Assembly: GCF_029633865.1 (NCBI RefSeq)
Contig: NC_079211.1
Coordinates: forward strand, 66,207,462-66,271,461
DNA: 64,000 bases
Direction of reading: 5' to 3'
Source: Lampris incognitus
Lineage: Eukaryota > Chordata > Actinopteri > Lampriformes > Lampridae
Shown here: one piece after another, positions 43,845 to 57,422 of the stretch
How the letters are laid out: every line of letters begins with the position of its first letter
How positions within the stretch are numbered: the stretch's first letter is position 1
The notes under the pieces: generated by a model
What the model was told of the DNA's origin: nothing
Database searches by the model: none
What the model saw: the letters and a program-made list of their open reading frames with translations, nothing else
Made by a program: the position numbers and the translations under genes

Positions 43845-44363
43845 TGTGGAGTACAAAATGTACTCCATATGCACTCCGTATGTACTCTGTAGTTTTCCAC
43901 TTCTCTGTGTGTATGAAACTTCTCACTCACTGCAGACACACATACCAACTGTTATCATGCTTGCCTCCGATGGGGCCACATACCAACTGTTATCATGCTT
44001 GCCTCCCCGTTGCCGCATCCCAGGAACTGCCCGGTGCAGCAAAGACAGGTGCAACGAACCCACAGACACACACCGGACACAGAACATGATTAACGTAGAT
44101 GTTTTCCTGCATTCCTTTGTAAGACAATACCTTGGTTAATGCAAGGAACATAGGGTATGACGCGACGGACTGCTCTATAAAAAAACCCTACCTCCAGCTC
44201 AAGTTAGAGCATATCCTCACAGATTGACTTCTGTGACTATATGACTCTCCATCTGCAGATGCATTAAAGATTTTCTGTTTGCTCCAATATTTGTCCGATG
44301 AGTATTCTTCCCAGAGGTTGCTGGGGAAAGAGCCCATTAAAAGGATAAGAAAAATCCACAACA
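43845..44363 (+). repeat. 3' LTR of the ERV
   Basis: It starts TGTGGAGTACAAAATGTACTCC, itself a small palindrome, and ends ...ATCCACAACA. Inside are a 40-bp tandem duplication (ataccaactgttatcatgcttgcctcc twice, about 43945-44005), a TATA-like stretch (ctctataaaaaaac, 44172) and a polyadenylation-like attaaag (44264). Confidence 0.75.
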
Positions 44364-44533
44364 CGCCGCATCTGGAAGGCTGCCCGTACCACTCTGGTTA
44401 AATCTGTGGAGCGGTCCCAGCGCGGCGCCAACCGGCGTCGGGCCCCGGCCTACCGTCCGTGACGGCGGGTCTGGCTGCTGGCCAGGGACCTGCCCCTCCA
44501 AACACCCTCCCGGAAGCTCGCACCCCGCTATGT

Positions 44534-44984
44534 AATAACTATAACAGTCTGAATAACAAATAACCTAGCTCCTTCATATCTTTCCGAACTCCTTCATATC
44601 CACACGCCCTCCCGCACTCTCAGATCCTCTTCTGCTCTCTCACTCACTACACCATCAGCCCGCTTGACTACCATGGAGTCTAGAGCCTTCAGTCGTTCTG
44701 CCCTCCACCTCTGGAACCCTTCCCACAAGACATTCACAACGTTGACTATTTCAACCTTCGAATCCCATGTCAAAACGTACCTTTTCAGTCTGATCCACGC
44801 TTCATTGAGTTTTGTGCAGACGATGATTTTATACTTATCTGTTGTGTTAACTTTTTTATTGTCTACCCTGCTGTGTTTTGATTTTATGCTGTCTGATACA
44901 GTACTGCTTATTTTTACTGTGCTCTGTAAGGTGTCCTTAAGTGCTCTGAAAGGCGCCCACAAATAAGATATATTATTATTATTA
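44534..44984 (+). mobile_element. 5'-truncated L2-like LINE tail inserted in gypsy D
   Basis: A plus-strand frame ends with the conserved LINE terminus (ESRAFSRSALHLWNPS, STFESHVKTYLF). A 3' tail follows: ctctgaaaggcgcccacaaataagatatattattatt. It splits the integrase tail of gypsy D, whose sequence resumes with gtggggccttacc. Confidence 0.75.
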
Positions 44985-45374
44985 CGTGGGGCCTTACCCC
45001 ATCGAACGCATCATCAACCCCTCTGCGGTACGTCTCACTCTGCCGCCATCTCTGAATGTCCATCTGGTATTCCAAGTCTCGATGCTCAAGCCTGTGTCCT
45101 CCAGTTCCGTGTCTCCCCCTGTCTCTTAGCTCCTCCACCTCCTCGTGTCCCTGAAGGGCGGTGACCCAGTCTGGCTGGTCAAGCAGCTGCTTGCTGTCCG
45201 TCGTAGGGAGCGGGGTGTCCAGTATCTGGTTGACTGAGAGGGTTACGGCCCTGAGGACTGGATCTGGGTTCCCCCTTCCTACCTGGCCGACCCTATCCTG
45301 CTGTACGACTTCTATTGTGCCCACCTTGATGCTCATGGGCGGTCGCCCGGTGTCTCCCGTCGGGAGGGGGATAC

Positions 45375-46124
45375 TGTTGTGGTTCAGCCCCCTGCTCGGC
45401 CCTCTGGCTCCACCTTGAGGTCACGAAGCACATCTCCATCTATCTCTGAAACACCAGGCACGTCTGCGCGCACTCTTAGAGCGTCGCGTAGACACAATCA
45501 ACAACAACGCACCTGTCTACAATCTTCAACCACCACACTTGCGAGTGATCAGCTCAGCACCAATCCACAAGACCTCAGCCAACCCATTGTGTCATCGCCA
45601 GAACGTGCCTAAGCGACGGTCGCTAACGTTGTCTAGCCTACCTAGTTTACTCGTGCCTTCTAGTCTAATTGTCAACCCATGTTTTCCTTCGTGTTTCCGT
45701 CGTGTCTTCTGGTGCCCTGTTTAATCCTTTTTCCCCTGTCTCCTCAAGAACCCCTCGAGCTCTGCCCTCTCTCACGGACCCTAACTTCTCACATGGAACT
45801 CCCAGTTTTCGTTTTGGACCTCTAAAGGACTCACTCTTCTCTCTTGAATCACGGACCACGGACACCTTTGCCTGCACGCACATTTCATTAGACACGCTAT
45901 TTACATACTTCACCACATGTAAATACTTACACATATCCTGGACACACAGCCCGCTGGTCATCATACATAGTTTAGACACGTATCCCACAAACAAGACCAA
46001 CAACGTATCATACACAGTACATTTTATTCTTGTGTTTTTCTTTGTTTGATTTTGTTTATAAATCCACCCTACTGGCTGCCTCGGAACTGCCTCTTTTGGT
46101 TCCCCTCCAGCCGTTGCCATAACA
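45375..46124 (+). repeat. 3' LTR of gypsy D
   Basis: It begins TGTTGTGGTTCAGCC directly after a purine-rich tract (gtcgggagggggatac) and ends GTTGCCATAACA. Its length (750 bp) and start match the gypsy A LTRs (TGTTGTGGTTACACC), so the two are related families. Confidence 0.7.
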
Positions 46125-46846
46125 TGACATCTATCTTTGGTGATGGACAATCATGTTAGCTATCCCAATAGCCTCCACTTTTCCCCTTCCTCCTCTCTAC
46201 ACCTCCCATACTACCACTCCTGTCCTCCAGGTGACTTCCACATAGCAGATTAACAACGCAGTGAGACGGAGGAAAGGAGCAGTGTGTGACACACTCAATG
46301 TGATGACTATATGAACAATGAATGTTAAGAGGGGGTCCAGTGCTGGGCTGGTGTCCGGGCCCTGGAGGGCCGCTCCTATCCCCAAACTCTACCGGACTGA
46401 TGGGAAAACTTAACCCACCAACTCTTATAGAATAATGTCATAACTGGTCTATTAAAAGCACCATGGTAACTGTCAGGATTGTGCAGCTCCACATTGGCCC
46501 CGGGTGCTAGCTTAACTGGACAGAAGCATGGCTCTTAATGACAGTCGAGAAAAAGACATATGGAGGAAAGTGTCCTCCAGGGAAACCTTTTTTTTTTCTC
46601 TTTAATGCTACTACTGGTCTACCACAAATAGTTGGAAAAATAAATAATAGTTGTTGGTTTCCAACACAGTTGTAGGAAAAGTAATATAGCTAGATAGGCT
46701 TATTTGTGATAGAGCATATCCTGCCAGGTGGCTAAAGTTAGCTGATAAACCTGCACCAGTTATTCTCTGGTTGAGCAGATATTTATAAATGCATGCTTAT
46801 GACGTTCATTATCTTTGCCTCTGTCAGTTTGACCAGATCCATTTGT
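46125..46846. other. Unique-looking DNA right of the nest
   Basis: No gene or repeat family recognised. It may be the host sequence into which the nest was built. Confidence 0.35.
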
Positions 46847-47345
46847 TTAGATGTGCTGGTTCAGATCTGCTGGTTTAGATTTGCTGGATAAGATCTATTG
46901 TTTTAGATCTGTTGTTTTAGATCTGTTGGTTTAGATCTGTTGGTTTAGGTCTGTTGGTTTAGATCTGTCATTTTAGATCTGTTAGTTTAGATATTCTGGT
47001 TTAGATGTGTTGGTTTAGATCTGCTGTTTCAGATCTGTTGGTTGAGATCTGCTGGGTTAGATCTGTTGGTTTAGATCTATTGGTTTAGATCTGTTGGTGT
47101 AGATCTGTTTGATTACATCTGTTGGCTTAGAACTGCTGGTTTAGGTCTATTGTTTTAGATCTTGTTGGTTTAGATATGTTGGATTAGATCTGTTGGCTTA
47201 GAGCTGCTGGTTTAGGTCTGTTATTTTAGATCTGTTGGTTTAGACCTGCTGGTTTAGATCTGCTGGTTTAGATCTGCTGGTTTAGGTCTGTTGTTTTAGA
47301 TCTTGTTGGATTAGATCTGCTCGTTTAGATCTGCTGGTTTAGATG
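46847..47345 (+). repeat. 14-bp minisatellite (AGATCTGTTGGTTT)
   Basis: About 34 imperfect tandem units, most containing AGATCT followed by (g/c)tggttt or gttgttt. No long open frame follows the period (14 is not a multiple of three). Confidence 0.9.
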
Positions 47346-47690
47346 GTGTACAGTGGTGCCTGCCTTGTACACTTCGAGCCAGAGTAGGGAGTTTAATTCG
47401 GGTACAGGATGTCAGTATAAATCTTGTTAACGCCTCTCTGAAGATGTGAAGACAGAGAAGATGGTGCATACAGTTCGGATATAAAGGCAAAGGCAGTTTG
47501 AGCATACTTGTACATGTGAGGTTTCTGGGTTAGTGGAGATATTATGTCCAACTTAAAGGAGTGCACCCAGACTTAATTGAAGACCAGAGCTCACGCTATG
47601 GGTTGGACTTCAGAGAACATTTTATTGACTCTATTTGAATGTTGTAATATTTTGGAGAACTTTGTATTAAATTAAACAGTAAAAGGTTAT
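47346..47690. other. Spacer without recognisable features
   Basis: No gene or known repeat supported. Confidence 0.35.
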
Positions 47691-48205
<515 letters not shown>

Positions 48206-48213
48206 AGGATGCC

Positions 48214-48425
48214 ATGATAACGCTACTAAATGTTCTGTACCGCCAATTTGAGGGGTCAAATGCTCATGCCAGGCTGTTGTTTATAGAGTCCTCCTCAGAC
48301 TTCAACACGGTCCAACCGCATCTGTTAGCAGAAACATCTTTTAAACTGGATCTTCGTCTAGTGGGCTGGATACTGGACTTCTTGACTGATAGGTCCCAGT
48401 GTGTGAGGGTTATGCAGATTCTCTT
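48214..48425 (+). mobile_element. LINE reverse transcriptase scrap
   Basis: The frame carries ARLLFIESSSDFNTVQPHLL and WILDFLTDRSQCVRV, the reverse transcriptase palm start seen in L2/Rex1-type fish LINEs. It is related to, but clearly diverged from, the LINE at 62827. It is a short isolated fragment. Confidence 0.65.
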
Positions 48426-48883
48426 AAGCATAATATAAAATAGCACAACGTTTTTCTTTTCTTCAGAGGTCAGATACAGGGCCTGTTATCCCGTCATGTG
48501 TCAAACTATAGTGTCATGAAGTTCTGTGAAGACATTTCTCATTCCAAGTGTAGCATGCTGGCTCTCAGGTGCTGGTATCACAATCAGTCCACTAAATGTT
48601 TCTAAACTATTACCATTTTCTTTGCTGGAGACATGCAATTTTGTGTTCTAGCTTTCAACTTGTTATAAATTCATTTTCAGCATTGTCCTTTCATTTCATG
48701 AAATATGTTTTTGTTGCTATGATTGTGTCTCCAATTTTGTATTACATTTCACGAGTAGACTTTATTGCAAATCTGTCAATATCATTTGAGGATTGGGGTG
48801 ACTTTCTGAGTAGAAGCAGTAATGGTCTGCAGAATTTGGTGTCTGGCTCGTGTAAAAAAAGAGTTGCTATCTAAAGGTGGAGG
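48426..48883. other. olfm1 3' untranslated region and downstream DNA
   Basis: Directly downstream of the olfm1 stop on the minus strand. A candidate AATAAA polyadenylation signal (tttatt at 48761-48766 on the plus strand) lies about 120 bases after the stop. Nothing else recognised. Confidence 0.45.
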
Positions 48884-50190
<1,307 letters not shown>

Positions 50191-50645
50191 AAAGCAGACG
50201 GCATTCACCCAACGGGGACGGCCTTCACCCTACTGGGAATGGCCTTCACCCAACTGGGGACGGTATTCACCCTAATGGGGGTGGCCTTCACCGTACTGGG
50301 GACAGTATTCACCCTACTGGGGACGGTATTCACCCTACTGGGGATGGTATTCACCCTACCAGTGACGTCACTCACCCTACTGGGACAGCCTTCACCCTAC
50401 TGGGGACGGAATTCACCCTACTGGGGACGGCCTTCATGCTAATGCGGACGACATTCACCCTACTGGGGATTTCAATCACCCTACTGGGGATGGCATTTAC
50501 ACTACTGGGGACGGTATTCATCCTACTGGGGACGGCCTTCACCCTACTGGGGACGGTATTCACTCTACTGGAGACGTCGTTCGCCATACTGGGGATGGCA
50601 TTCTCCCTACTGGGGATGGCACTCACCCTCCTGGGGACGGTGCCG
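50191..50645 (+). repeat. 21-bp minisatellite in the olfm1 intron
   Basis: About 21 imperfect units of tactggggacggtattcaccc. Because the period is a multiple of three it reads through as heptapeptide repeats (LLGTVFT) on the plus strand and SRVNTVP on the minus strand. This is a composition effect, not evidence of a protein. Confidence 0.9.
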
Positions 50646-50945
50646 CTCTTTTGTCTAGCAATATAGCTAGCTGTTTACGTTTGGTTTGACACGTTTAGTT
50701 TGGCAGGTTGCAAGTGATTAGAGAGCTTGCTAGGTTTAAATCTAGTGCAGATGTGGAGTCAAGTAGTTTAATTAATATGTTTAGTTTGGGAATTCCTCGT
50801 AGTGTAGATTATCAGACTGACAGCTTGGTCTATATCATTGAGGCCGTGCTGTATTGCTCCCAAGCTCTCCTCTCCTAAATGCATGAATCTCACTAATCTA
50901 ATAATCATCCATACCACTGGTGGTGGTGAATTGTGCAACAGAGCA
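50646..50945. other. Intronic DNA without recognisable features
   Basis: Nothing supported besides short AT-rich sequence. Confidence 0.35.
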
Positions 50946-51112
50946 CCTAATAATAATCCTATGTTGTGTTGTTTCCCCGCCGTTTATTGTAAAGTGACTT
51001 TGAGTATTAGAAAAGTGCTATATAAGTTTGATTTATTATCATCATCATCATTATTATTATTATAATTATTGATAATGATGATAATAATAATAATAATAAT
51101 AATAATAATATA
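50946..51112 (+). repeat. SINE/LINE tail with ATC/ATT/AAT microsatellite
   Basis: The phrase gtaaagtgactttgagtattagaaaagtgctatataag is a tail shared by several fish SINEs and their partner LINEs. It ends in a long run of ATC, ATT and AAT units (about 51036-51110). Confidence 0.6.
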
Positions 51113-51333
51113 CAGAACCAAACATCTCATGACAGAAAGGTGAACCAGTTCATCGGGACACAACTTTTAGTGGGAGAAACGTCTCATCCAAGTGACTTCG
51201 TCAGTTTCAGCTGACTGCAGGTATCCCCACCCTTATAAAAAGCACAGTTTTGGGCGCCCGGGTAGCGTAGCGGTCTGCTCCGTTGCCTACATATTTCCAT
51301 TATTACATCTATGTGTAATAATCGAAATATGTT
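51113..51333 (+). repeat. Dispersed repeat piece, tRNA-like SINE head and hairpin
   Basis: 51125-51240 is a common fish repeat (gagaaacgtctcatccaagtgacttcgtcag). 51252-51292 reads gggcgcccgggtagcgtagcggtctgctccgttgcctac, a tRNA-like head with an A-box. 51289-51331 is a near-perfect hairpin (acatatttc-attattacat / atgtgtaataat-gaaatatgt). Confidence 0.5.
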
Positions 51334-51339
51334 TAGCAG

Positions 51340-51927
51340 GGTGTTGTGATGATGTGCCCGCGCCTGGCTACCAAAGTCCAAATCCGTTGAGCGAGGGGTT
51401 GTCCGAGGAAGTCCGAGTCCGTGATCCAGGAAGTCAAATCCGAAGGGAGGGGTCCAGGGAGAGAGACGCAGAGAGCGATCGCTGGAGGGGGTCAAGGGAA
51501 ACGTGATTGTCGCTGGGGACGAGGAGCGAGGGAGATGCGGGAAGCCATGGAAGTCGCGGAGGGAGGGTCTTGAGGGAAACAAAAACAGCGAGACGAAAAA
51601 CAGGAACAGGAGTTAGACACTGGGGAACAAAACAACAGCGTGGGAATAGACACGAGAAAAAGGTTACTAGGAATCACTGGACTAGGCTTATCAGAGCCTT
51701 ACCGCAGGGTTCAGTACGTCGAAGCACAGAGAGGCGTTCTGGGAGACTTCTTGTAGAGGGCTGCCTGATTGCCGCAGGTGCATCTGATGGATGATGGAAA
51801 ACACCTGGTGCAGCGCAGCGCTCGTTTTCTCAGAGTGCGAACCGAGTGCTCGGATGTTCCCGGCGCGTCCAAGCTGGAGGAGTGGCTCGAACGTGCCGGC
51901 GTGGCAGCTTGGGGTGGTGAAACAACA
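51340..51927 (-). repeat. 3' LTR of gypsy E
   Basis: Minus strand begins TGTTGTTTCACCACCCC. It shares blocks with the gypsy A LTR (gcttctacaagaagtctcccagaac-type and ctccctccgcgacttcc-type segments). The left limit is approximate. Confidence 0.6.
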
Positions 51928-54900
51928 GCAGGACTCCCGCTCCTAAGTGGGCGACCGTCCGACGGCGTCGGGGTGGGCCCAATAGAACTCCTCCAGGAGT
52001 GCAGAGTTGGCTAGGTCGGGGCACCCAGCTGCGATCCTCGGGCCCGTAACCTACCGAGTCCACCAGGTATTAGTAACCCCGGTCCTGGCGGTGAACATCG
52101 AGCAGTCTGTTGACGTTCCAGACCAAATCGCCACGTCGGGAACCCTGGGAGGTGGAGGAGCTTGAACAGGGGGGGACAGGGGGCTGGAGGCTATCGGTTT
52201 GAGGTGAGAGACATGAAACACAGGATGGATATTGAGTGAGGCAGGGAGGAGGAGACATACCGCGGAGGGGTTGATGACGTGGTCAGTAGTGTAGGGACCG
52301 ATGTAGCAAGGGGCCAGCTTCCGGGACAGAGTTGGGAGAGGTTTGTCCTGGGCCAGTAGCCACACCCTCTGGCCAGGATGATAGGCTGGGGCTGGCACTC
52401 TCTGCCGGTTGGCGCCGCGCCGGGACTGCTCTGTGGCCCGCAACATAGCAGCCGCAGTGATGGCACCAGCGGAGATGGGCCCTGGTGGATGGGACCACCA
52501 CCTCCAGCTCCTGACGGGGAAACAGAGGGGGCTGGTAACCGAGCTAACACTCAAAGGGGGGCAAACTGGTAGCAGAACTCTCCATGGTGTTCAGGGAATA
52601 CTCCACCTAGGGTAGGTGCTTGCTCCATGAGGCGGGGTTGCTGGATGTGATGCAACTCAAGGCTACCTCCAGGGCTTGGTTGGCTCACTCTGCCTGCCCA
52701 TTGGTCTAGGGGTGGTATCCAGAGGAGAGACTGACTGTGGCCTTAATCCCCTTACAGAAGGCCTGCCATACCTTAGAAGTGAACTGGGGATCACGGTCGT
52801 AGACAATATCCTGAGGGATCCCATGGAGACATAATATGGGAGACGAGGAGGTCCGCTGTCTCAGCCACAGAGGGGAGCTTGGGAAGAGTGACAAAATGGA
52901 CAGCCTTAGAGAGCCGGTCAACAGTGGTCAAGATAGTATCATTGCCTTGGGGCATGGGGAAGCCAGTCACAAAGTCCAAGGCAATGTGTGACCAAGGTCC
53001 ATCGGGGACAGGAAGGGGGCGCAGGAGACCCTCAAGCGGGCGATGGGTAGCCTTACTGCGGGCACAGGTGGCGCAGACAGCCACCAACTCTTTCGTGTCC
53101 ATCGCCACAGTGGGCCACCAGAAGCACTTGCGGATGAAGGCCACCGTCCGGTGGACGCCGGGATGACAGGCGAGCCGGCTGGAGTGACCCAATTGCAGCA
53201 CCTGGGACCGGACAGTGGACGGCACAAACAGGTGATGCCAGGGTCCGTTGCCTGGGTTGGGCTGGGCGCGCTGAGCTCTTCTCACCACCAATTCGATAGC
53301 CCAGGTGACGACACCCACCACCCGGACTGAGGGAAGGATGGTGTCAGGGGTGTCCGGTGCATCCGGGGACGCCTCTGGAAAGAGACGGGAGAGGGCGTCT
53401 GCCCTGACGTTCTTCGAACCCGGGCGGCAGGTGAGGGTGAAGTCGAACTAGCTGAAAAAGAGAGCCCAGCGCGCCTGCCGGGGGTTAAGCCTCTTCGCCA
53501 TTCGCATGTAGGTCAAATTCTTGTGGTCTGACCACACAACGAAAGGCTGCTTCGCTCCCTCTAACCAGTGTCTCCACTCCTCCAGGGCGGCATGGACCGC
53601 CAGCAACTCCCTGTTGCCGATGTAATAATTCCTCCCCACTGGGCTGAAATGCCGGGAGAAGAAGGCACACGGGTGGAATCTCCGGTCCTCCTCCGACTGC
53701 TGGGAGAGGATGGGTCCAATGCCCTTTTCCGACGTGTCCACCTCCACAATGAACTGCTTGGACGGGTCTGGGTGAGTGATCACCGGAGCCATTGTAAACA
53801 GTCCCTTCAAGGCCGAGAGGGCGGCCTCCACCTCCGGGGTCCAGGAAAAGGGGTGGAGGGTGGAGGTTAGTGCAGTGACGGGGGCGGCCACTTGGCTGAA
53901 CCCCCTGACGAAGCGCTGATAGGAATTGGCAAACCCTAGGAAGCACCGGAGTTGCGTCCTGTAGGTAGGCTGCGCCCACTCCTCCACTGCTCAGATCTTC
54001 CTGGGGTCGGTGCAGGTGTGCCCCTTCTCAACGATGTGGCCGAGAAATTCCATGGAGGCGGAGTGGAACACGCACTTCCCGGTCTTCACGAACAGCCTGT
54101 ACTCCAGCAGCCGTTTGAGGACCAGGCAGACGTGCTGGTGGTGTTCCTCCTCTGTCCTGGAGAACACGGAGGATGTCGTCCAGGTACAACACCACAAACG
54201 TGTTAAGCATGTCCCGCAACACGTCGTTGGCCAGCGCTTGGAAGATGGCCGGGGTGTTGGTGAGGTCAAAGGGCATGACGAGGTACTCAAAATGCCCTAG
54301 GTGCGTGTTGAAGGCTGTCTTCCATTCGTCACCCTCCCGATACGCACCAAATGGTACGCACAGCGTAGGTCTAACTTCGTGAACACCGTGGCGTGAGTGA
54401 CTGGCCTGAAAATGGAACTCATAAGGGGAAGGGGATACTTATTTTTCTTCTAAATTTATTTCTGATTTTTCCCTTTTTTTCTCCCAATTTGGTGGCCAAT
54501 CGATCCCTATTTTGGACTCTGATATAATTGCACAGAACCTCCTTCTCCGGGACTGAGAGGTTATACAACCGACAAGTGGGAAGGGCGGCCCCGGGAAGGA
54601 GGTCTTTCGTGCAATCACAGAGACAGTGAGGGGGAAGTGAAAGTGTACTGTCTTTGCTAAACACGGGAGCTAAATCGTGATAAACAGAGGGTACACCAGT
54701 GAGATCTGGGGGAGAGAGCACGGGACTGGGGCCACTGGACGGCGAGAGAGTGGAGCGAAGGCAGTTGCCATGACACGCCATGCTCCAACCCAATATCCGC
54801 CCAGTGGACCATGAGATGTGGGGATCGTGCCGCTCCAACTATGGTCTACCCAACAATAGGGGCGCTGTAGGGGCGTGCAAGACCAAACAATGCACAGTAT

Positions 54901-55144
54901 GCGATTACCCAAAAGAGTGAGTGTGAGAAAGGCTGTGCTGTGTGTAATCCTACCGAGTGAATGGCCGTCTAAGGGCTGTGAGAGGAGTGTCAAGGGGGAC
55001 GAGTGGAATGCCGGCTTGCCAGGCCAGCGAGATGTCAATCAAACACTCGTCTGCCCTCGAATCTAACAGTGCGCAGATAGAAAGTGATTCCTTACCCCAG
55101 TTGAGAGTGGCAGGAAACAACTGGTTACCGGTTGTGTCTGTGAA

Positions 55145-55365
55145 TGTTCTCATTCATCCAGGTCATGGTTATCCAAAGGAATTGAATCAAGTGCAACTGG
55201 ACTTGGTATATATCCGTGAAGACGTTTCGCCTCTCATCCAAGAGGCTTCATCAGTTCGTGCCTTTCTGACTAGACCAAGCTAGTCTGACTGGCTGGTGAT
55301 GAAACCGTCGTTGTACCGGTTGTGCTCTTCTTTGGACTGGGGCAGGGTGGTGAAGCTCACTAGCA
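55145..55365 (+). repeat. Dispersed fish repeat inserted in gypsy E
   Basis: Contains the common fish phrase gtgaagacgtttcgcctctcatccaagaggcttcatcag. It separates the gag and protease parts of gypsy E. It is related in style to the piece at 51125-51240. Class not settled. Confidence 0.55.
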
Positions 55366-56459
55366 CACCCCTCACTAGTGAGCCTGGTCTTTTGGGCGTG
55401 TCAGGCAGGCTCGGATGTAGTGGCTCGACTTCCCATTGTAGAGACAGTGTTGGTCACGCATCCTCTGCTCCTGCTCCTCCAGTGGAAGCCGTGACCGACT
55501 CAACTGCATAGGCTCCGCCTCCGACCTGGGTACAGATGATGCCGGAGGTTGCATGGAGTACTGAGAGGGTGGAGAATGGCTGCGGGACACGAACAGGGGG
55601 CCCACTGGTAATACGGGCGGGAGTAGGTCTATGGGCGCGTTGAGCGGACTCCAGACGCCACTCTGGCAACCGCTCGTCCATCTGGAGAGCGAGGTTGACG
55701 AGCTCATTGAAGGAAGATGGCCGGTCTCTAACAATGAGATCACTGATGGAATCGCTGAGCCCTCTCCTGTATGCGCTCTTAAGCGCTGTGTCACCCCATC
55801 CACTGTTAGCCGCCAGTATCCAAACCTCCAGGGTGTAGTCTGCCACTGACCTAGCTCCCTGCTGGATAGAATGGAGGCGGCTAACTGCGTTTTCCTGTCC
55901 GCTGGGTGCTCAAACACTAAACGGAATTCGCGGCGGAAGGCGTTATAGTCCGTGGAGAACGGTTCGTGATGGCCAACCGCCACCATAGCCCAACTAGGGC
56001 TCTGCCAGTTAACAGGGATATCACCAGGGCTGCCCTAGCCTCCCCTGTCCTATACCTGGCTGGTGTTTGAACGGGAACTCACATTGACTGAGGAAACCTC
56101 TGCACTGCTCAAACTTCCCACTGAAGGCTTTAGGACAGGGGAGGTTACGCTCTACACGGGAATCATGATACGGTTGAAAGGAGGGGGGCTCGGAGGGACT
56201 GGGCACTGGAGCTTGGCTGGGGCCAGAGCCTGGGGTCAGAGCAGGATGATCGCTGATCTTGGACACTGCCACTGTAAGAGCCGTGATCTGCACGGATAGT
56301 GATATAAGGGCGCTAGCCGAGGTATTTGAGTTAGTCTGGAGTCCGCTGATGTCTCCAGTGATCTGGGAGAAGGTAATGCTAAGCTCTGAATGGAGTTGAG
56401 TGAGTTGAGTGCTGATGTCCTTTACCATTGCCTCGAGAGCTATAGGGTTCTGGGGCTTA

Positions 56460-57289
56460 AACAGAAGAGGGGGAACGAGCTACATGCTAAGCTAAGTAGC
56501 ACTCCCTTCAAAGTTTCCCTCCCCATTATCTTCACGGCTAATGTCCGGTCGTTAGCTAACAAAAGGGACGATAAGACTCAGGCTGTCCTCTCAGAAAAGG
56601 CTGCAGAACTGCTGTCTGCTGATGTTTACGGGGACTTGGCTCAACAGCAACATGGCGACTCAGCAGTCGAGCTAGCGGGCCGCACAGCATTCCGTGCCGA
56701 CAGGACAGCGGACTCCGGCAAGATCCGCGGAGGAGGTTTGAGTATTTATGTCAATAACTCTTGGTGCAACAATATAAAGATCGTCGAAAGGCATTACTCT
56801 GCTGATCTCGAGCTCCTTATGATTCAGTGCAGGCCTTTTTACCTGCCCAGGGAGCTAACGGCCATTAACATCGCCGCTGTATACATCCCCCCACATGCTA
56901 ATGCTAAGGTAGCACTTAAGCAGCTACAATGTGCCATCAGCAGACAACAGACCAAACACCCGGACAATGCCTTTATCATTGGTGGTGACTTTAATCAGGC
57001 TAACCTCAGGGCTGTATTGCCCAAATTCCATCAGCATGTCTCCTGCCCCACTAGGGGACAAAACACCCTGGACCATCTCTATACAAACATCAAGGACTCA
57101 TACATGGCTACTCCCTGCCCCCATCTGGGGCATTCTGACCACCTCTGCCTGTTCCTGGTCCCAACCTACATACACCTAATAAAACGGGTCAAGCCAGCAG
57201 TAAAGACAATCACTGTCTGGCCAGAAGGAGCAGTCTCTGAACTCCAGGGCTGTTTTGACAACACAGACTGGAGTATTTTTGCAGATTAA
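56460..57289 (+). pseudogene. LINE endonuclease region
   Basis: Endonuclease/exonuclease/phosphatase fold motifs in order: SLANKRDD, GGGLSIYVNNSWC, GGDFNQ, TRGQNTLDHLY, GHSDHLCLFLVPTY. The ELQGCFDNTDWSIF spacer before the reverse transcriptase follows. A stop follows at about 57287. Confidence 0.75.
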
Positions 57290-57422
57290 ATTACCCATGG
57301 CTCTCATACAGACATTAATGAACAGACATCTGCCATACTAGCCTACACTGAGAGTGTCGCAACAAAAAAATCAATCTGCGCCTTTCCAAACCAGAAACCC
57401 TGGATGACAAGTGAGGTCCGGC

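Larger units (their letters stand above)
3849..44363 (+). mobile_element. Retrovirus-like provirus (ERV) inserted in gypsy D, broken
   Basis: The 3' LTR is complete at 43845-44363 (TGTGGAGTACAAAATG...TCCACAACA) and follows a purine tract (caaaaggggggaat). The first 28 bases of the same LTR stand at 3849-3876 with one mismatch, after which the giant KDZ transposon begins. CGCC is duplicated just outside both ends, and the flanking gypsy D sequence is continuous across it. To the right of the KDZ transposon are a gag-like frame (40838-41122) and an envelope transmembrane end (43468-43740). A four-base duplication fits gamma-, epsilon- or spuma-type viruses; the class is not settled. It is a broken fossil, shorter than a full provirus. 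Confidence 0.7.
3661..46124 (+). mobile_element. Gypsy D: chromodomain Ty3/gypsy element, outermost shell of the nest, broken
   Basis: The first piece (3661-3848) encodes the end of an integrase (LPWVEYAFNY and PRQELEAGVPSTSAH motifs), closely related to the matching part of gypsy A near 17420. The element resumes at 44364 with the next integrase residues (IWKAARTTLV), a chromodomain (RGVQYLVD, GYGPEDWIWVP) near 45165-45310, and a 3' LTR at 45375-46124. Between them lies the retrovirus-like element with everything it contains. The four bases CGCC are duplicated at the junction (3845-3848 and 44364-44367). A LINE tail is inserted at 44534-44984. The 5' part is not in the window. It is the oldest member of the nest. 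Confidence 0.8.
51340..56456 (-). mobile_element. Gypsy E: decayed chromodomain Ty3/gypsy element
   Basis: Minus-strand element related to gypsy A. In its own order it has gag (56450 down to about 55370), protease-type motif (about 55100), reverse transcriptase (54420-53450), RNase H and integrase (53780-52690), integrase tail with chromodomain-like end (52550-51950) and a 3' LTR (about 51340-51927). The 5' LTR is not present; a LINE begins at 56457. Many breaks, so it is clearly older than gypsy A, B and C. A dispersed repeat is inserted at about 55145-55365. Confidence 0.8.

Noticed and set aside
46847-47345. CRISPR-like array
   Set aside because: Units are contiguous without unique spacers and the genome is a vertebrate.
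51252-51292. Genuine tRNA gene
   Set aside because: Only a tRNA-like head with an A-box is present, with no cloverleaf, so it is a SINE piece. The same holds for 6520-6560.
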